A stretch of DNA of 64,000 bases, from contig KV419401.1 of the NCBI GenBank assembly GCA_001630475.1, positions 884,096 to 948,095 on the forward strand, read 5' to 3'. The first letter of the stretch is position 1; each line of letters opens with the position of its first letter. Below are positions 1 through 11,516 of this stretch, one piece after another. Below the pieces are notes generated by a model that saw only the letters and a list, made by a program, of their open reading frames with translations, did no database searches and had not been told where the DNA came from. This DNA comes from Sistotremastrum niveocremeum HHB9708 (Eukaryota > Basidiomycota > Agaricomycetes > Sistotremastrales > Sistotremastraceae). A program made the translations under genes and the position numbers.

Positions 1-53
1 GGTTATGAGAAAAAAGGGCCAAGGTCCAGTCATGACTGGACCTTAAAACCCTA
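1..53. mobile_element. End of a hAT-like MITE, cut by the window edge
   Basis: Bases 21-53 match the right end of the complete element at 46752-47267 (a CCAGTC..GAC..GGAC block, then TTAAAACCCTA). Bases 21-44 form a perfect 24 bp palindrome around CCAGTCATGACTGG. The element ends at base 53. Its other end and left target-site copy lie outside the window, so the 8 bp duplication expected here (54-61) cannot be checked. The terminal CTA, read on the minus strand, is the TAG stop codon of the neighbouring gene. Confidence 0.75.
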
Positions 54-712
54 GTGAGGGCCGATCGATGGCGCAGATGGCGCGCATGCGCGGGGAGTCC
101 ACAGTGACAAACCAACACAGAAGATACAGAACAGTGCCGAAAATACCATGATATGAGAGGAGTGGACATTCACGTGCTTTGAGTGGTTGTCAAAAGAGAG
201 GGTAGTAATAGTGTTCCCGCAATGCGCATCTCCCCCATCACCACCTTGTTCCCCGCCGTTCCCACCATTACCACCACTTGTTGGATCGACGGTGACTGGC
301 GGTCGAGTCGCAGAGGGTAGAGACTCTCTCAAGTCCTGACTGCCGGGGTGCGGGGTGGTGACGGGAGCTTCGGAAGAGGGGAGAGCGAGATCCGATCTCG
401 ATGACTTGTCTGAATGAGTGGAATGGTGCGATGGCAAAGAGCTGGGCGGAGAATAAATTGTAGAAGACGAAGGAGAAGCGATTAAATGATCGTGTATAGT
501 GGAATGCGTAGGCGGAGAATCAGGAGCAATCAAGGGTGGAGAGCAATGCAGATCTCCATCGCGTGAGGAGATAGGCGATGTAGATCTAGAATGTACATCA
601 TTGTTGACACCCTGAGGCAACAGTCGGGCATAAGCGATGACTCGCGATCGATAAGCGTGGCGAGACTTACCGGCGATGCCAGTGCTCGCCTTCGAGTTCT
701 TGATGGTGCCAT
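51..712 (-). CDS. Glycine-repeat protein A (Ser/Pro-rich, function unknown)
   Basis: Two-exon gene: ATG at 712, exon 671-712, a 59 bp intron (GTAAGT..CAG, 612-670), then exon 51-611. The protein starts with a basic stretch (MAPSRTRRRALASP), continues as about 100 Ser/Pro/Thr/His-rich residues that look disordered, then has a glycine block (GGNGGNGGEQGGDGGD) and a polar tail. Near the C-terminus is one hydrophobic stretch (VFSALFCIFCVGLSL) that could cross a membrane. The glycine block followed by D[AV]-x2-x-N recurs in the genes at 3913-5553 and 7305-9625, so this is the first of three same-strand paralogues. The last codon and stop fall at the junction with a transposon end, so the C-terminus may be shortened or altered by that insertion. 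No enzymatic domain is recognised. A further 3' intron cannot be excluded. Confidence 0.55.
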
Positions 713-1611
713 AGTGGTAGAAATATTCGTTCTACTATAATGGCAACTCAAGATCCCAACGATCTACGCATGAGGAGGAAGGAGTGAAAAGTGGGGAGTG
801 CCGAAAACGCTGCGAACTCTGTTTTATCGGGGACCTGATCAGGACCGCTCTGACGGCCCTAACGCGGCATCTCCGAGTCCTCTGCCATCACCGAACGCTA
901 TTACTAGCAACCAAGACTCATTCGATCCTTGACCACAACTCCTCAGACCGGCTACTTTTACTTTGTAGCCTTAGCTTGGAAACTTCGTCTTGACGAAGGA
1001 TGGAAATCCTCTGATTTGTATCATTCGGAGTCGTCCTCAACATAGTGAGTGCTTGGATTCATTATCTTGACCGATCTGTCGAGTCTAAGCGCACGCCAAA
1101 ACCAGAGAGGTACAACAACTACCTTGTCAACGCATTCCGAGCTTATCACAACAATCGCCCACCGATCTCTCGTCTTTGACGCCGTCTATCCTCAGGCGGC
1201 CTACTACTAGTACTAGTAGTTCACTATCCGAGTCATACCCTTGCTCATACCTTGTTCAAGGTCTCTAAAATTCCCTCAATTTCATTCGCTTCAAGAATGC
1301 CTCCAGATAATGTCTCCTAGTGGACGACGCGATTGCATAATGGATTGACTGCTTGATGATTGCCTTGGGTCTGAACCGTTAACCGACTCTTCGGACGTTA
1401 GCAAGCTCTTATTCCAATCCGTGCTACTAGAGAGTCAACTTAATCCTAGGTGTCTGCTATAGACCGGCTTGGAACAGTGCTGGTCATTCGATTGGCTGGG
1501 CTAGATGAGCGGATCATTGGTTCGTACCATGACCACAACAGCCCATCAGAGCTCTCCAAAGTCACCTGATTTTCCATAAAACCCTTTCTCTCCTCAAAAC
1601 TTTGTTTATCG
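713..1611. other. Intergenic, no gene seen
   Basis: No convincing coding exon. It holds a perfect 18 bp palindrome at 1203-1220 (ACTACTAG/CTAGTAGT halves around TA). Bases 1604-1611 (GTTTATCG) are the left target-site copy of the transposon that follows. The first part is presumably the promoter of the minus-strand gene ending at 712. Confidence 0.5.
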
Positions 1612-3442
1612 TAAGGCATCCAACGAATATAGGCAAAAAGAATACATTCGCGAGTATATTCGCGTGAGTACTCGCCCGGGATCTTCCGGCGAGTACTGAG
1701 TTACAAGATTTCATTTTTCGGTGAGTACGGGTATTAACCGCGAGTACTCACGAGTATCCAGCTAACACTCGTGGTTTAATTAATATTTTTATTATTTAAT
1801 TTAATATTATCTTTATTATTTCAATATTATATAATATATATTTCCTATAATATTATTTTCAGCAGCCAGCATTGAGAATCGAACTCGCGACCACAAAATT
1901 GTCGCGAGCGCCCAGCATGCCACGAGTAAGCACGCTGAGCTAGATAGACGAGTTGAAAATGTAGATTTTTTGGCAACATAGACGGAATTTACAGATACGT
2001 AGCCTAACGAAGTAAGAAATGCTTACCTCAGCTCTTTACTCGCGCGTCCTCGTCGCACCCGTCCTACTCGCCATCGTCGACCTCATCTCTCCCTCGTCCC
2101 CATCGCCAACCACGGCCTCCGTCCTCGTTGCCCTCCCCTCTCGTCTTCTCTCTTCCCTCTCTCTGCTGCCCCCATCGGCTCATCTCGCCCGGCAACAAAC
2201 GTGCTCAAGATCGTATTCGTCAGTACTCGCCGCCAAAGAAGCCTTACGACGACCGACTACCATCAGCTGTCCGACGACGTCCTCTATCATCACCATAGCC
2301 AACGCGTCACGCCACCGGCGATGTTGAAATCGAACGAGGAGAGTGCGGGTTGATCATCGTGAGTGATTCTGTCTATTCCACTGCATCATGTAACTTACCC
2401 AGACTCTTTTCAGATAATGTTCTTTGGCCTTCAAGTGACGAGAGATTTGCATGGGGTTGGAGATATGACAAGATTAGGTTGTTGCAGAACACCAGGTGCG
2501 TCATCCATTTCAATTCGTCGTGTCTTCATTGCTAACAATCTACTTCATATTCGTTCGGTCATCGCGTCCTCCTTCATCTACCGATGAACGGATCGAACAC
2601 CCTGCAGCTCCCTCCATCTCTCTAACATCGTCACGCCCATTCCTCTCGAGTCTCCACCCTCGCTGTCGTCGTCAACCTTCGCCTGTACGCTCCGGCGACT
2701 CGACATCACCACCGACTCTCGAAGACCCGCCATACCGAACTCGAACGTTGGAATATGGGATTGGGTTTCATGTTAGATGAAGTAGTCATGATACATGACC
2801 GGTACGTACTCTGACTCCTCGTTTCTTAACTGATACTAATGTATTGATTGCTCTTTCGTGTCTCCCTCTCCCTCCCTCCCTCTTCTCTTTTCCTGCCGCT
2901 ATCGCCTCCGTTCTGGCCCAACCCTTTGCCATCGCCGCTGTCCCATCCGTCTGCCGACTCCGCCATTACCATCACCATCAGCCTCCTCCACCTCTCTTCT
3001 CGCTGCCGCCGCCGACACACCGACACACCAGATCACCGGGAGCGAGTAGATACTTTGTGTGATGTGTGATCTTGAGTAGTCGAGTCCTGTCTGGGCTCGA
3101 CTTCGACAAGTGTCAACACTTGAGTCCTGTTTCTGGGCTCGAGTACGACAAGCGTGAACAAGAACAGCAAGTACGAGTACAAGTACTCGAGTCTGACAAG
3201 TCGACTCGAGTATGCAAAAATACTCGCGAATACAAGTACTCGAGTGCTATGAAGACACTCGAGTATGAATACCTACAAATACTCGTGTGATCTCGAGTAC
3301 TCGCGAATATACACGCGAGTACTCGAGTGTTTTCTCAAGAAAAATCTCAAAAAATTTCGGATGCGAGACCTTCGGCCTCGCATCACGAGTACTCACCAAC
3401 GAGTACTCGAGTATGGCGAGTATATACTCGTTGGATGCCTTA
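1612..3442. mobile_element. Non-autonomous hAT-type DNA transposon, 1831 bp
   Basis: The ends are inverted repeats: 1612-1631 reads TAAGGCATCCAACGAATATA and the reverse complement of 3423-3442 matches it with one difference in 20. The element is flanked by identical 8 bp direct repeats GTTTATCG (1604-1611 and 3443-3450). An 8 bp duplication with TIRs starting TA-A-x-G is typical of the hAT superfamily. Both subterminal regions (about 1640-1760 and 3070-3430) are packed with CGAGT/ACTCG and CGAGTACTCG units, a known hAT style of transposase-binding repeats. Inside are an AT-rich stretch (1770-1860), a tRNA-like segment (1865-1955) and pyrimidine-rich, low-complexity open frames (2019-3069) with no transposase similarity that I can see. 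The near-identical TIRs and intact duplication suggest a fairly recent insertion mobilised in trans. Confidence 0.88.
1865..1955 (-). repeat. tRNA-like (SINE-head-like) segment inside the hAT element
   Basis: Read on the minus strand, 1931-1942 gives TAGCTCAGCGTG, a good RNA polymerase III A box. Bases 1876-1886 give GAGTTCGATTC, a good B box, 44 bases downstream as in a tRNA. The cloverleaf does not close: the T stem pairs over only about 3 bp, and an 8 bp perfect inverted repeat (CTCGCGAC at 1884-1891, GTCGCGAG at 1901-1908) replaces the expected arm layout. An AT-rich stretch follows it. It is therefore a tRNA-derived relic or SINE head, not a working tRNA gene. Confidence 0.6.
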
Positions 3443-3912
3443 GTTTATCGCGAGTCGGGGACCACTGCCCCAAAGAAAGGCATCGCTCTCATTGTCCTCA
3501 AGATTCGGGCCAACCTACGTCCCATGTCCTCCGTTCCAACATAAAACCACTCGAAACTCGTCACTCAGCTCCTGTTTGGACATGAGCTAGCAGGTACAGT
3601 GGATCAAGACATTCAGACGGGCCGTCAATGACGTCACATAATTATATTCCAGCCAGATTCATTCATGACATACGATGAATCAGAGGATGATCATGATCTC
3701 TCGGAAAAAATGATATGATGCGAAAATCTTCGAGCTCTTCGAATACAAAAAGCGATAAGAATAATATGTACGATAATCAATAACTTCGGAGGAACGATAA
3801 GAATAATTCTCAGAACTGAACTGTCGTCGTTTCATAATGAGCGGACGTTATGCCTCGCCCCAGGGCGATAATAGCAAGCCTGACTTCAAGTCTTGGCATT
3901 GGAACAGGTAAA
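3443..3912. other. Intergenic, no gene seen
   Basis: Begins with the right target-site copy GTTTATCG (3443-3450). No coding exon or RNA gene recognised; presumed 3' flank of the minus-strand gene ending at 3913. Confidence 0.5.
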
Positions 3913-5553
3913 TTAATGAGCCTCTGGCTCGTGGGTTGAGGGCCCGAAGTTGTTGATGATCGTGTGTTGGATGTTAACCGTTTTCGCAACATGGATAACG
4001 GCAGAGCCGTCGTAAGCTGATTGAGCCATTGGGTCCGGCCCAGCAGCTGTGTGAGAGCGACCATTGACGGAAGCTTCATCGTTCGACTTCGTAGTAATAC
4101 CGGGGCTGTTGGCGAAGAAGGTCTTGTCGTGCCTCGTGGCAGAGACTTTGGTATTGGTGGTCGTGTTCTTGAATATGACATCACCACCATCGCCACCGAT
4201 GCCGCCCACGATCCCCGAGCCACCATTGCCGGCAACGATTGTGACGTTCGAGGATGCACGCGAATACGACGGAAGAGCAGATGGAGATTGTGAGGCGAAA
4301 GTGTCAAAGGCTTCAATGGGAGGCTCTGTGTGAGATGCCGTTGGAGTTGCACGACCTAAAGATTGCGTTGATGATGTGGACGAAGTGGACGCCTGCGCTG
4401 AAGCTTTCGTTTGGAGGACCACGTTTCTCGATTTGCTTTCATCAATCGATTGTGCAGTCGTTCTCCTAAATCTCGTGGCATAGGTTCGCGGTGCTTCTCT
4501 ACCCCTCGTCGGCCCGGTAATCGGAGATTCTGTGGTAGCATCGTCAGATGAGAGAAAATAGAGGGTTCATCGAATAAATACCCTCTGCACTGGCTACACT
4601 TCCCGTAGAGCCTGCTACTGGACTGTCCAACGCTGGAGCACTTGTCGAAAAGCCAAGCTGATATTCTTCTTTCCAAAGCACTTCTCCGCTCTTCTCCTCT
4701 TCGCCCATCTCCTCGGGAATAGGATGAGGAATGCATCGCGCGTGACGATGATTGGAATAAGAGCCCTGGGTGGTGAATCTTTGCCTTGGCCGATGAGTGT
4801 ATGTCCGTTTCATGGAAGTGATTGGACTGATCTCTGAAGGAAAGACTGTATTAGAAAATTGAAAAGGTGGGCAGGTACATGATCTACTGACCCTCTGTCT
4901 CTCCAACCACAGAGCCAGTAGCAGACGGCAAAGAAGGGCCCTCAATAACAGTAACACCGGAAGCTATGGAGCTTCTTCTCGCATCCGTCCGTGCGTCAGG
5001 ATATATAGAAGAGTCGTCGGCAGAATCAGTGGTTGCCTGCGTGATAGAGGCGTCATGAAGAATTCTCTCATTAGCTTCCGAATCTTATTGAGCCGCGTTG
5101 AGCCTTTGAAAGGTCTGTTTGATACAATAGCACTTACGTTCGAAAGCTCGCTCAGACTCTTCGTGACTTGACGTCGATCCCCTATCTCCCGTGGTGGTCA
5201 TGGGTCTGACCTGCGCCCCGTCTCCGTGCGCCTCCTCGGGCTGATTCGTGACAGAGGTACTGGAATCAGACCTGTAATCAACATCGGGGAGGATGGGGCT
5301 GGGAGTGCAATTTCTTCTCTTGTCAGAGGCTGGAGAAAGTTGGAAAGGTAAAGATCGATCTGCCGAAGTCACCGTAGGTGGCTCGATCCGTTGTAACGTG
5401 GTGTTCAATTTAAGCATCTGCGGCGGTATGATGGTCCTTCTGGTGTGAATGGGAGCTTGATCGTCGAGGCCATTTTGGGTGCGAGAGGGAGGCTTTCTGC
5501 AGAGTCGTCCGCAAAGCCACGCCCAACACGCAGAGAAAGATATACCACGCATA
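3913..5553 (-). CDS. Glycine-repeat protein B (disordered, function unknown)
   Basis: At least four exons join cleanly on the minus strand. The first contains a Thr/Ser/Pro-rich stretch ending ..SERAFE (donor near 5137). The second covers about 4890-5070 (HSEANERILHDAS..). The third covers about 4590-4840, beginning FPSEISPITSMKRTYTHRP. The fourth runs to TAA at 3913-3915, beginning SPITGPTRGREAPRTYATRF. Introns are 45-70 bp. The C-terminal part reads VTIVAGNGGSGIVGGIGGDG followed by GDVIFKN, the family's glycine block, then an Asn/Thr/His-rich tail. The start is uncertain: 5553 is the most upstream in-frame ATG, and 5417 (MLKLNTTLQRIEPP) would drop an odd Cys/Trp-rich segment. The coiled, Ser-rich middle shows no catalytic motif. 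Paralogue of the genes at 51-712 and 7305-9625. Confidence 0.6.
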
Positions 5554-7304
5554 TGCGTAGTCTTGACGATCCTTCCCCGCAAGGCAATCGACTCATGCTT
5601 GTATATACAGGTGTGACACAGGCTGTGTTGGAGCGTCAGATACCAGAGTTTGTCCCAATGTACCAGCGGCGATGTCGTGGTGCAGGAGTCAAGAAGAGAT
5701 TGCGTGAAAGCCGCGTCATTGCTGCGGGTGCCTGACCAGCCCCCCGAAGCCTGAATGCTACCCTGAGCCCGTCCGGCGTCGGGAGCTCAACTTATATTGC
5801 CAAGCTTTCGATGAAGACTCCTTGGGATTCGTGTAAAATCTTGCAACAGACGAGATGATGGCAATGAACTGCATCCCACAAAACCTAGGGAACGGTATCC
5901 GGACGACCTGCGGTCCGAATACGCGTCTCTAGAAAGTTCTTTCGGTGTTTGAGAAGTGCCGGTTCGTATATATCGAGCGGTAGACTGTAGTGACACGTGT
6001 AGCCCCTCTCTCAACGAAAGTTGTCTAGGCTCCGACCAATGACAGTCTCATCGCCAGACAGCACAGATTGCGCGAAAGATTCAGAGAAATCCTGCCGTGA
6101 TACGTTACAGCTGAATTTTCAGAGGTGATAAATATAGAATAACGAACCGAATTTGAACAAAATCCAAAGCGTCCAGAGGGAAGGGCTCAGAAATTACAGC
6201 AGATGCACTGGGGCGTAGGAGGCTGAGGCATTATCTCGATTTGTTGTGAGGACGACGAGCGTTGGACTATGTCAGGAGATACACTTTCCCACTAGCAGGA
6301 CAGCCCAAGCTTCGAATGTGCCTGGTCTGTCGACGGTGTGCGGGTTTGGTATTCGGCCGAACGACGGCCAAAGTGGCTCAATCTGTGCTAGAAGCGTACA
6401 GATGAAGCTGAGCAAACCGGAGCAAATGCGTTAGTTGCCATTCAAGAAGTTGGGACGTTTGGGTAAGCGCTTACAAGAATATCCAGCGGTCTAGATGGAC
6501 CCAAACACAGCCTCCGCCCAATTGTGGCATTTCAGCAGCACTCAGACGTAGTAATGAGATGTTTTGAGATCTTCGACATAATGACAACATATGCCACCGA
6601 GGGAGGGATCGAAGAGACGACACAAGCAGAGGAGGAAGCATGGGGCTGTACAGCTGTGACCTATAGCTGCCCAATTCTCGAGCTTCATATCTTCAATTTT
6701 GATTCGTGTCATATGTGGAGGTCCCCATGAACATCACAGACAGCTGCCGCAGTTGCTTTCCAATGGGACCAGTCATGAATCATGCATCATGACTCATGAT
6801 GACGTCCTCTGAGTCGACATAGCAACTCCTGCTGACTGGCATCAAACTTGTGAGTCGATATGAACAACGTATGGTGGTATTGTCGGTGTAGTTTTGTGGT
6901 GGGGAATGACAGGAGACGGACGGGCGATCACCGTGCAGTCAGTGATTCGGGTTTCAGGCGTCAAGAACGAGCCAGGCAGAGGGGCCGGAAGCAAATTTGG
7001 TGCCGAGAGGTGCGGCATATTTCCCTTTTCCAGCAGATCTGTTGAAACTCCGACTCTGTTGTTACTTGGCCGATTGATTCAGAAATGTCGGTGTCACTCG
7101 GTACAGGCCATTCCAGTCGTCTTTTGACACTGCTTTAATCACAGTATAATCCATGCGATAAATCTCGAACATGTGAAATGAGCAATCCTCGCATCGTCGG
7201 ACCCGCCGCAACATTTTCAGGGATGAGTCTCTCAAAGTCTTGCGTTCTGAGCCACACATATTCTCTTTTCATGGCCTGAAAGTGCTGCGTCCCTTTATTC
7301 GATC
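5554..7304. other. Intergenic, no gene seen
   Basis: About 1.75 kb between two glycine-repeat genes. Only short, overlapping open frames on both strands, none with recognisable protein character. A CACGTG box lies near 5994-5999. Confidence 0.5.
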
Positions 7305-9625
7305 CTAATTCACAATGATAGTGATGACCTTCCGTTGAGATTCATTATAACTCGCTTGAAATCCTTTATTTTCCTGGTACGACATCGAAGATTGCATCAT
7401 GGTCGACTGATGAGCTTCAATAGTGGCCTCTCGGATATTGTTGCAGTCCACGTCTCCACCGCGCCCGCCACTGCCGCCGCCTATACTTGATCCCCCAAGA
7501 CCTGTAGTGACGATGGGCTCCGAGGAAGCGACAGACTCAGGAGCTGAAGAACTGGGGGGAGTGAATATGGGATAGGCATTCAGTGCTGGGGGAACGGTGA
7601 TGGGGATGACTGCCTGTGAAGGCACATCGGGATGAGTATGAGGAGCTGGAGCGTTGTGAAGGCCGGTATGTACTAGAGGTTTGATCATTTTTGGACGCGG
7701 CAGGACGGGCGAGTCGGGCGAAACTAGAGATATGAGGCTGGTATCGTGGGAGTGTGTGCTGAGGACGGGGCTAGTAGTGGTCGAATTGCTAGGTAGATCG
7801 GGAATATTTGTGAGCAGTTTGTTCAGGACTGGGACTTGTTTACCACAAATTCATAATCAGCTCGAAACATCAGACAACTGAGAGCGATGGAGTGCTTACC
7901 AGATTTTTGACCCGGCATTGAATTCGGTTTATTTGCCGTTTCAATAACAGGAGCTCGAGATACTGATGCAGCTGCGTTGCTATCCGTCGGCGTCCTACTA
8001 GTACGAGCATCTTCAGGAACCAGATTTGAAGGTCGCTCGATCATATGACCACTTTGATCGAGATCTGTGAACCATCCCGTCATGTCAGTCACTGTTTAAT
8101 AAGTCAACACAAATTTGTGCTACTCACTCTTACTGCCCACTATCTCTTCAAATGTCTCCGGCTGAACTTTCGGTGTCGATGCCTCCACATGTGGTGTTCC
8201 TCCAGTTGACGATGAGCATCGGCTGGAACAATCTTCGTCATCATCATCGTCGCAGCTCGCACGTCTGTCACCAGGTGAGTCTTCAGCAAACTTCTGTGTC
8301 GGACAGGAACGTCGCTGTCGGTGCTACCAGTTCTTGAATCATCGGAGTCCGGATGTTCAGCCTCTTCATCGACTCCGAAGCCAGCATCTCTGCTTCCAAA
8401 AGCTCTGTGCAATGGGCTCGTGAAAGCGCCATGCATAAATCTAACATGCGACTGCTCGTCCCGAGTATATTGAAATCCCTTCGAGAACAAGCCTGAGGGT
8501 TCGCGAGGACCGAAATTTAGGTCCTGGATCCTCCGAGTCGACTCGCGATAGGGATTGTACATCGCAGGACTCTCGGGCTCTCGGAGCGACTCAGAGTCTC
8601 GTTCCCAGGGCTCCTCTGCTTCTTTAACAAATGGTGAAGTGGAGGAGAATGATTTGGGAAACGATGACGGAAATGTCGGCTCGGCGTGCGATTCGACATA
8701 CGGACCAGAGTCCAAAATTTGGTTGAATGAGAATCCTTGGTCACCCCATGCCAGGGCCTGAGGGACGTCGCTTCTCACATAAGGCTCGGAATAATCGTCT
8801 GCAGGCGGTGTCGGGGGCATATAAGAAGAGTCAGAATCAGACTCAGGTGAGTTAACATATGGTGAGAGCCCCCGGGCCGGAGGTCGTAAAGCCTCAACAC
8901 AGGGTGGACTCGGTGATCTCGGGGGACTCGGGGATGTAGGACGAATCTCTGTGAAGGAAAGTGGAGAGTCGGCACGAGGGAGCGGACTCGCAGCATGCGT
9001 TGGAAGACTACATGTGTAGTGAGTATGTTGATACTCTGAAGTCGTGTAAAGATTTGTCGAAGTATATATCTGGGGTTGGACTGGGAGTGGGAGTGGCGAG
9101 ACAATGTCGATGGATGGTTTCTTCGGTTGAGGCAGAGGTTCGACATTGCAAGGACCCGTGGACTTCAACGAAGGCAAGCTTTGTGAAAGGAGGGTACAGA
9201 GTCGGTCGGGGTCTAGTGATATATGGAACGTAAGATGGACTCCTGAACTTCGGCTTGCCGTCCCTGCAAATTCTGCAGTGTAGGATCCATGAGTGTCAAT
9301 CTGAATGCCTTCCGCGACCGAATGATTCGAGAAGCTGCTTTGGGGACGTTCTGGAGGTTGTGTCTTCGTATCGGTCTTCACGGTGTTCTCAGAGGATGAA
9401 GTCGACTCGCTGGCGAGCGATGGAGGTGCAGGAGGGATCGGTGAAGGACGGAGGATATTCAGGGCTGGAGAATCTGGAACTGCATTCTTCAGCGTTGGTG
9501 GGCCCTTTTTGCGCTGCGAACGTTTTCGGCGCGGGGGAGCTAAGTCGAGGTCAGATACATACTTCGAAGTGTTCAGGACAAATTTGCTCACCGACATCGG
9601 GAAGATTCACTGTAGTCTTTGGCAT
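7305..9625 (-). CDS. Glycine-repeat protein C (long Ser/Pro-rich N-terminus, function unknown)
   Basis: Start ATG at 9625 (MPKTTVNLPDV). A 52 bp intron (9540-9591) joins to APPRRKRSQRKKGPP, a basic patch, then about 400 residues rich in Ser, Pro and acidic residues. Near 8250 the long open frame gives way to another frame carrying CDDDDDEDCSS..; one or two introns there are not resolved. A 36 bp intron (8092-8127) leads to MTDMTGWFTDLDQSGH. The next exon reads VPVLNKLLTNIPDLPSNST and runs to the stop at 7305. The end holds the family glycine block (GLGGSSIGGGSGGRGGDVDC) and a Gln/Ser/Met-rich tail. It is the longest of the three tandem paralogues. No signal peptide, membrane span or enzyme motif is seen; the basic N-terminus could be a nuclear signal. 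Confidence 0.6.
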
Positions 9626-11516
9626 CGTTCAATTCAAGTCGAGGGGAATGGCTGAGTTTGAGAATAGAGAGTAGATCGGTTCTTCTGACGAGGTTAAATG
9701 GCAGCAACCCCATCAAAAGGCGTTGAAACGACTGCATTGACCGCAGGGAGAAATGAATCCCAGCCGATTGATTGACAGCAGAGGAGCGACAGGCGGGTTG
9801 CCAACACGAGGCAGGATGCTACTAGTATTCATGTCAGCAATAATATACCCAAAGTAAGTAACAGTGGCCTACAGAAAATATCCCAGCGACATGCACGTCC
9901 TAGAACTCTCAGAGGGATATTCAAGGTTATTGATTGCTGAGACTGAGAATTCGTATCAGAAGTCGAAGAGCGTTTGAAGAAAGGTGAAGCCTTGGTTATG
10001 GCGCAGCACTACTGCAACCGACCTCAGATCGTGACGAACATGAATCGTTGATCGAAGTGACAATGAGACGATTTGCTGTCTCATTTGTATTTCTACCTCG
10101 AAACAATCAGATCTGACATGCTCGCCTTCTCAACCGGAAAAAAAACTTGCTTTATTCAATGTAGTTCCTGTTTCCAAGCTTCGAGACTCGAGTTGTCGGC
10201 AAAATTTCATTGAGTTCGCACAGGTGGTGTTTAAACGTCGAATTTCGAGAGCTCGAGAGTCATGGTGTCCGAATGCCATGCCGGTTCCTGACAGAAGCAT
10301 GACGAGGATCTAGGGTTGGGGAATTCCCGCGGAAAAACTTTTTATTTTTCTGAGTTTATGGCAGAAGTTTCGCGTCGTAGATCTCAGATGCAATGACGCG
10401 TCCTCGTACACGTAATTGTTTCAATTATTTCGATCAAAGACGGTGGAGCGGGGAGCTTGAATTTTTCAAGAAGCGTGATGCATGCTCAGGGCTCGAAATT
10501 CTTGGAGTCCTCAATTCCAAGCGGTACCGGTCGTGATGGCCTCGTTAGCTCCTGGGAGGAGGACGTCAATTCTAAAAGATAGGAACGGCGAATGTTTTGG
10601 CCATGCCATTGTTTTATAACAGGAACTGAATGGACGAATGGGTTAAGGGTTTATAATAATGAACGGAATCAAATTTGGCGCCGTCAGATTTACGCTAGGG
10701 CTTTGTTTCAAACTCCGAAGCCTCCTTCCGGTCTCGATAGCGACAACTTTATGGAAAGACGTTTCACGTCAACGCCAACGCTAATTTCAATATCAAATTT
10801 AAAGCCGCGCGGTCTTTGAATTAGATTCTTATCCCCGTTCTTTCTGTGTGAGAGTACGGAAATAACGGCGGACATTGCAGCCCTGAAAATTGCGTCTGGA
10901 AGCGCACCCGATCATCTCGATCCTGCGGTGGCCCTGAAATGGCTATTCCCTAATTGACTTGACTCGACCTGTCATGTCATGTCATCCGATCCTCTTCAAC
11001 TTGTCCCCTATTTGTTTGATTTCAAACCCTTTCCCAAACTCCAAATTAGGTTTTTAAAGCTTTGAGCCTCGAGGTTCTGGTGGGGTAAGTCGGGCCGCGT
11101 AGACTTAGCGCAAGGATCTGGTGGAGCCCCACTTTCCCGGAATCTTTAGCTTTATTTCGCTACGCCACAGAGCAACGCTTGGACTCGAAGCGGACGCATC
11201 TTTTTCGATCGCATTTGCCGCAACCGACGGAAATACGGCATTGAATAAGGATAAGAAGAGAGATAAAAAGGTAAAACTTCTACGCTCACGCTCACGCCCT
11301 GTTCAACGCTGTCCCTTTTCCTTCCTTCTTCTTTCTGACTTCTTCCTGTCTTAAAGGAGTTGACAGCTTGACAGCGCGAGTTACGACTGTCAGGATAGGC
11401 TTGCGCGTCGCCGCCGACGTTCGGTGGGGATAGATAACGTCAAGGATATAACGTTGTGCGCGTTGGCTGCGTTTCGATTCGGACGGCTTTAGCAAAGGTC
11501 TACGGGCACGGCGATA
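9626..11516. other. Intergenic, no gene seen
   Basis: About 1.9 kb. Open frames here (for example 10592-10819 and 11121-11354) are short and have no family character. It contains three copies of ATGTC near 10972-10987. Presumably it holds divergent promoters for the genes on either side. Confidence 0.5.

Noticed and set aside
1865-1955. A functional tRNA gene on the minus strand
   Set aside because: A and B boxes are good, but the acceptor and T stems do not pair and no proper anticodon arm forms.
2019-3069. Protein-coding gene inside the 1612-3442 transposon
   Set aside because: Open frames exist in several frames at once because of pyrimidine-rich low-complexity DNA; no hAT transposase motif or other domain is present.
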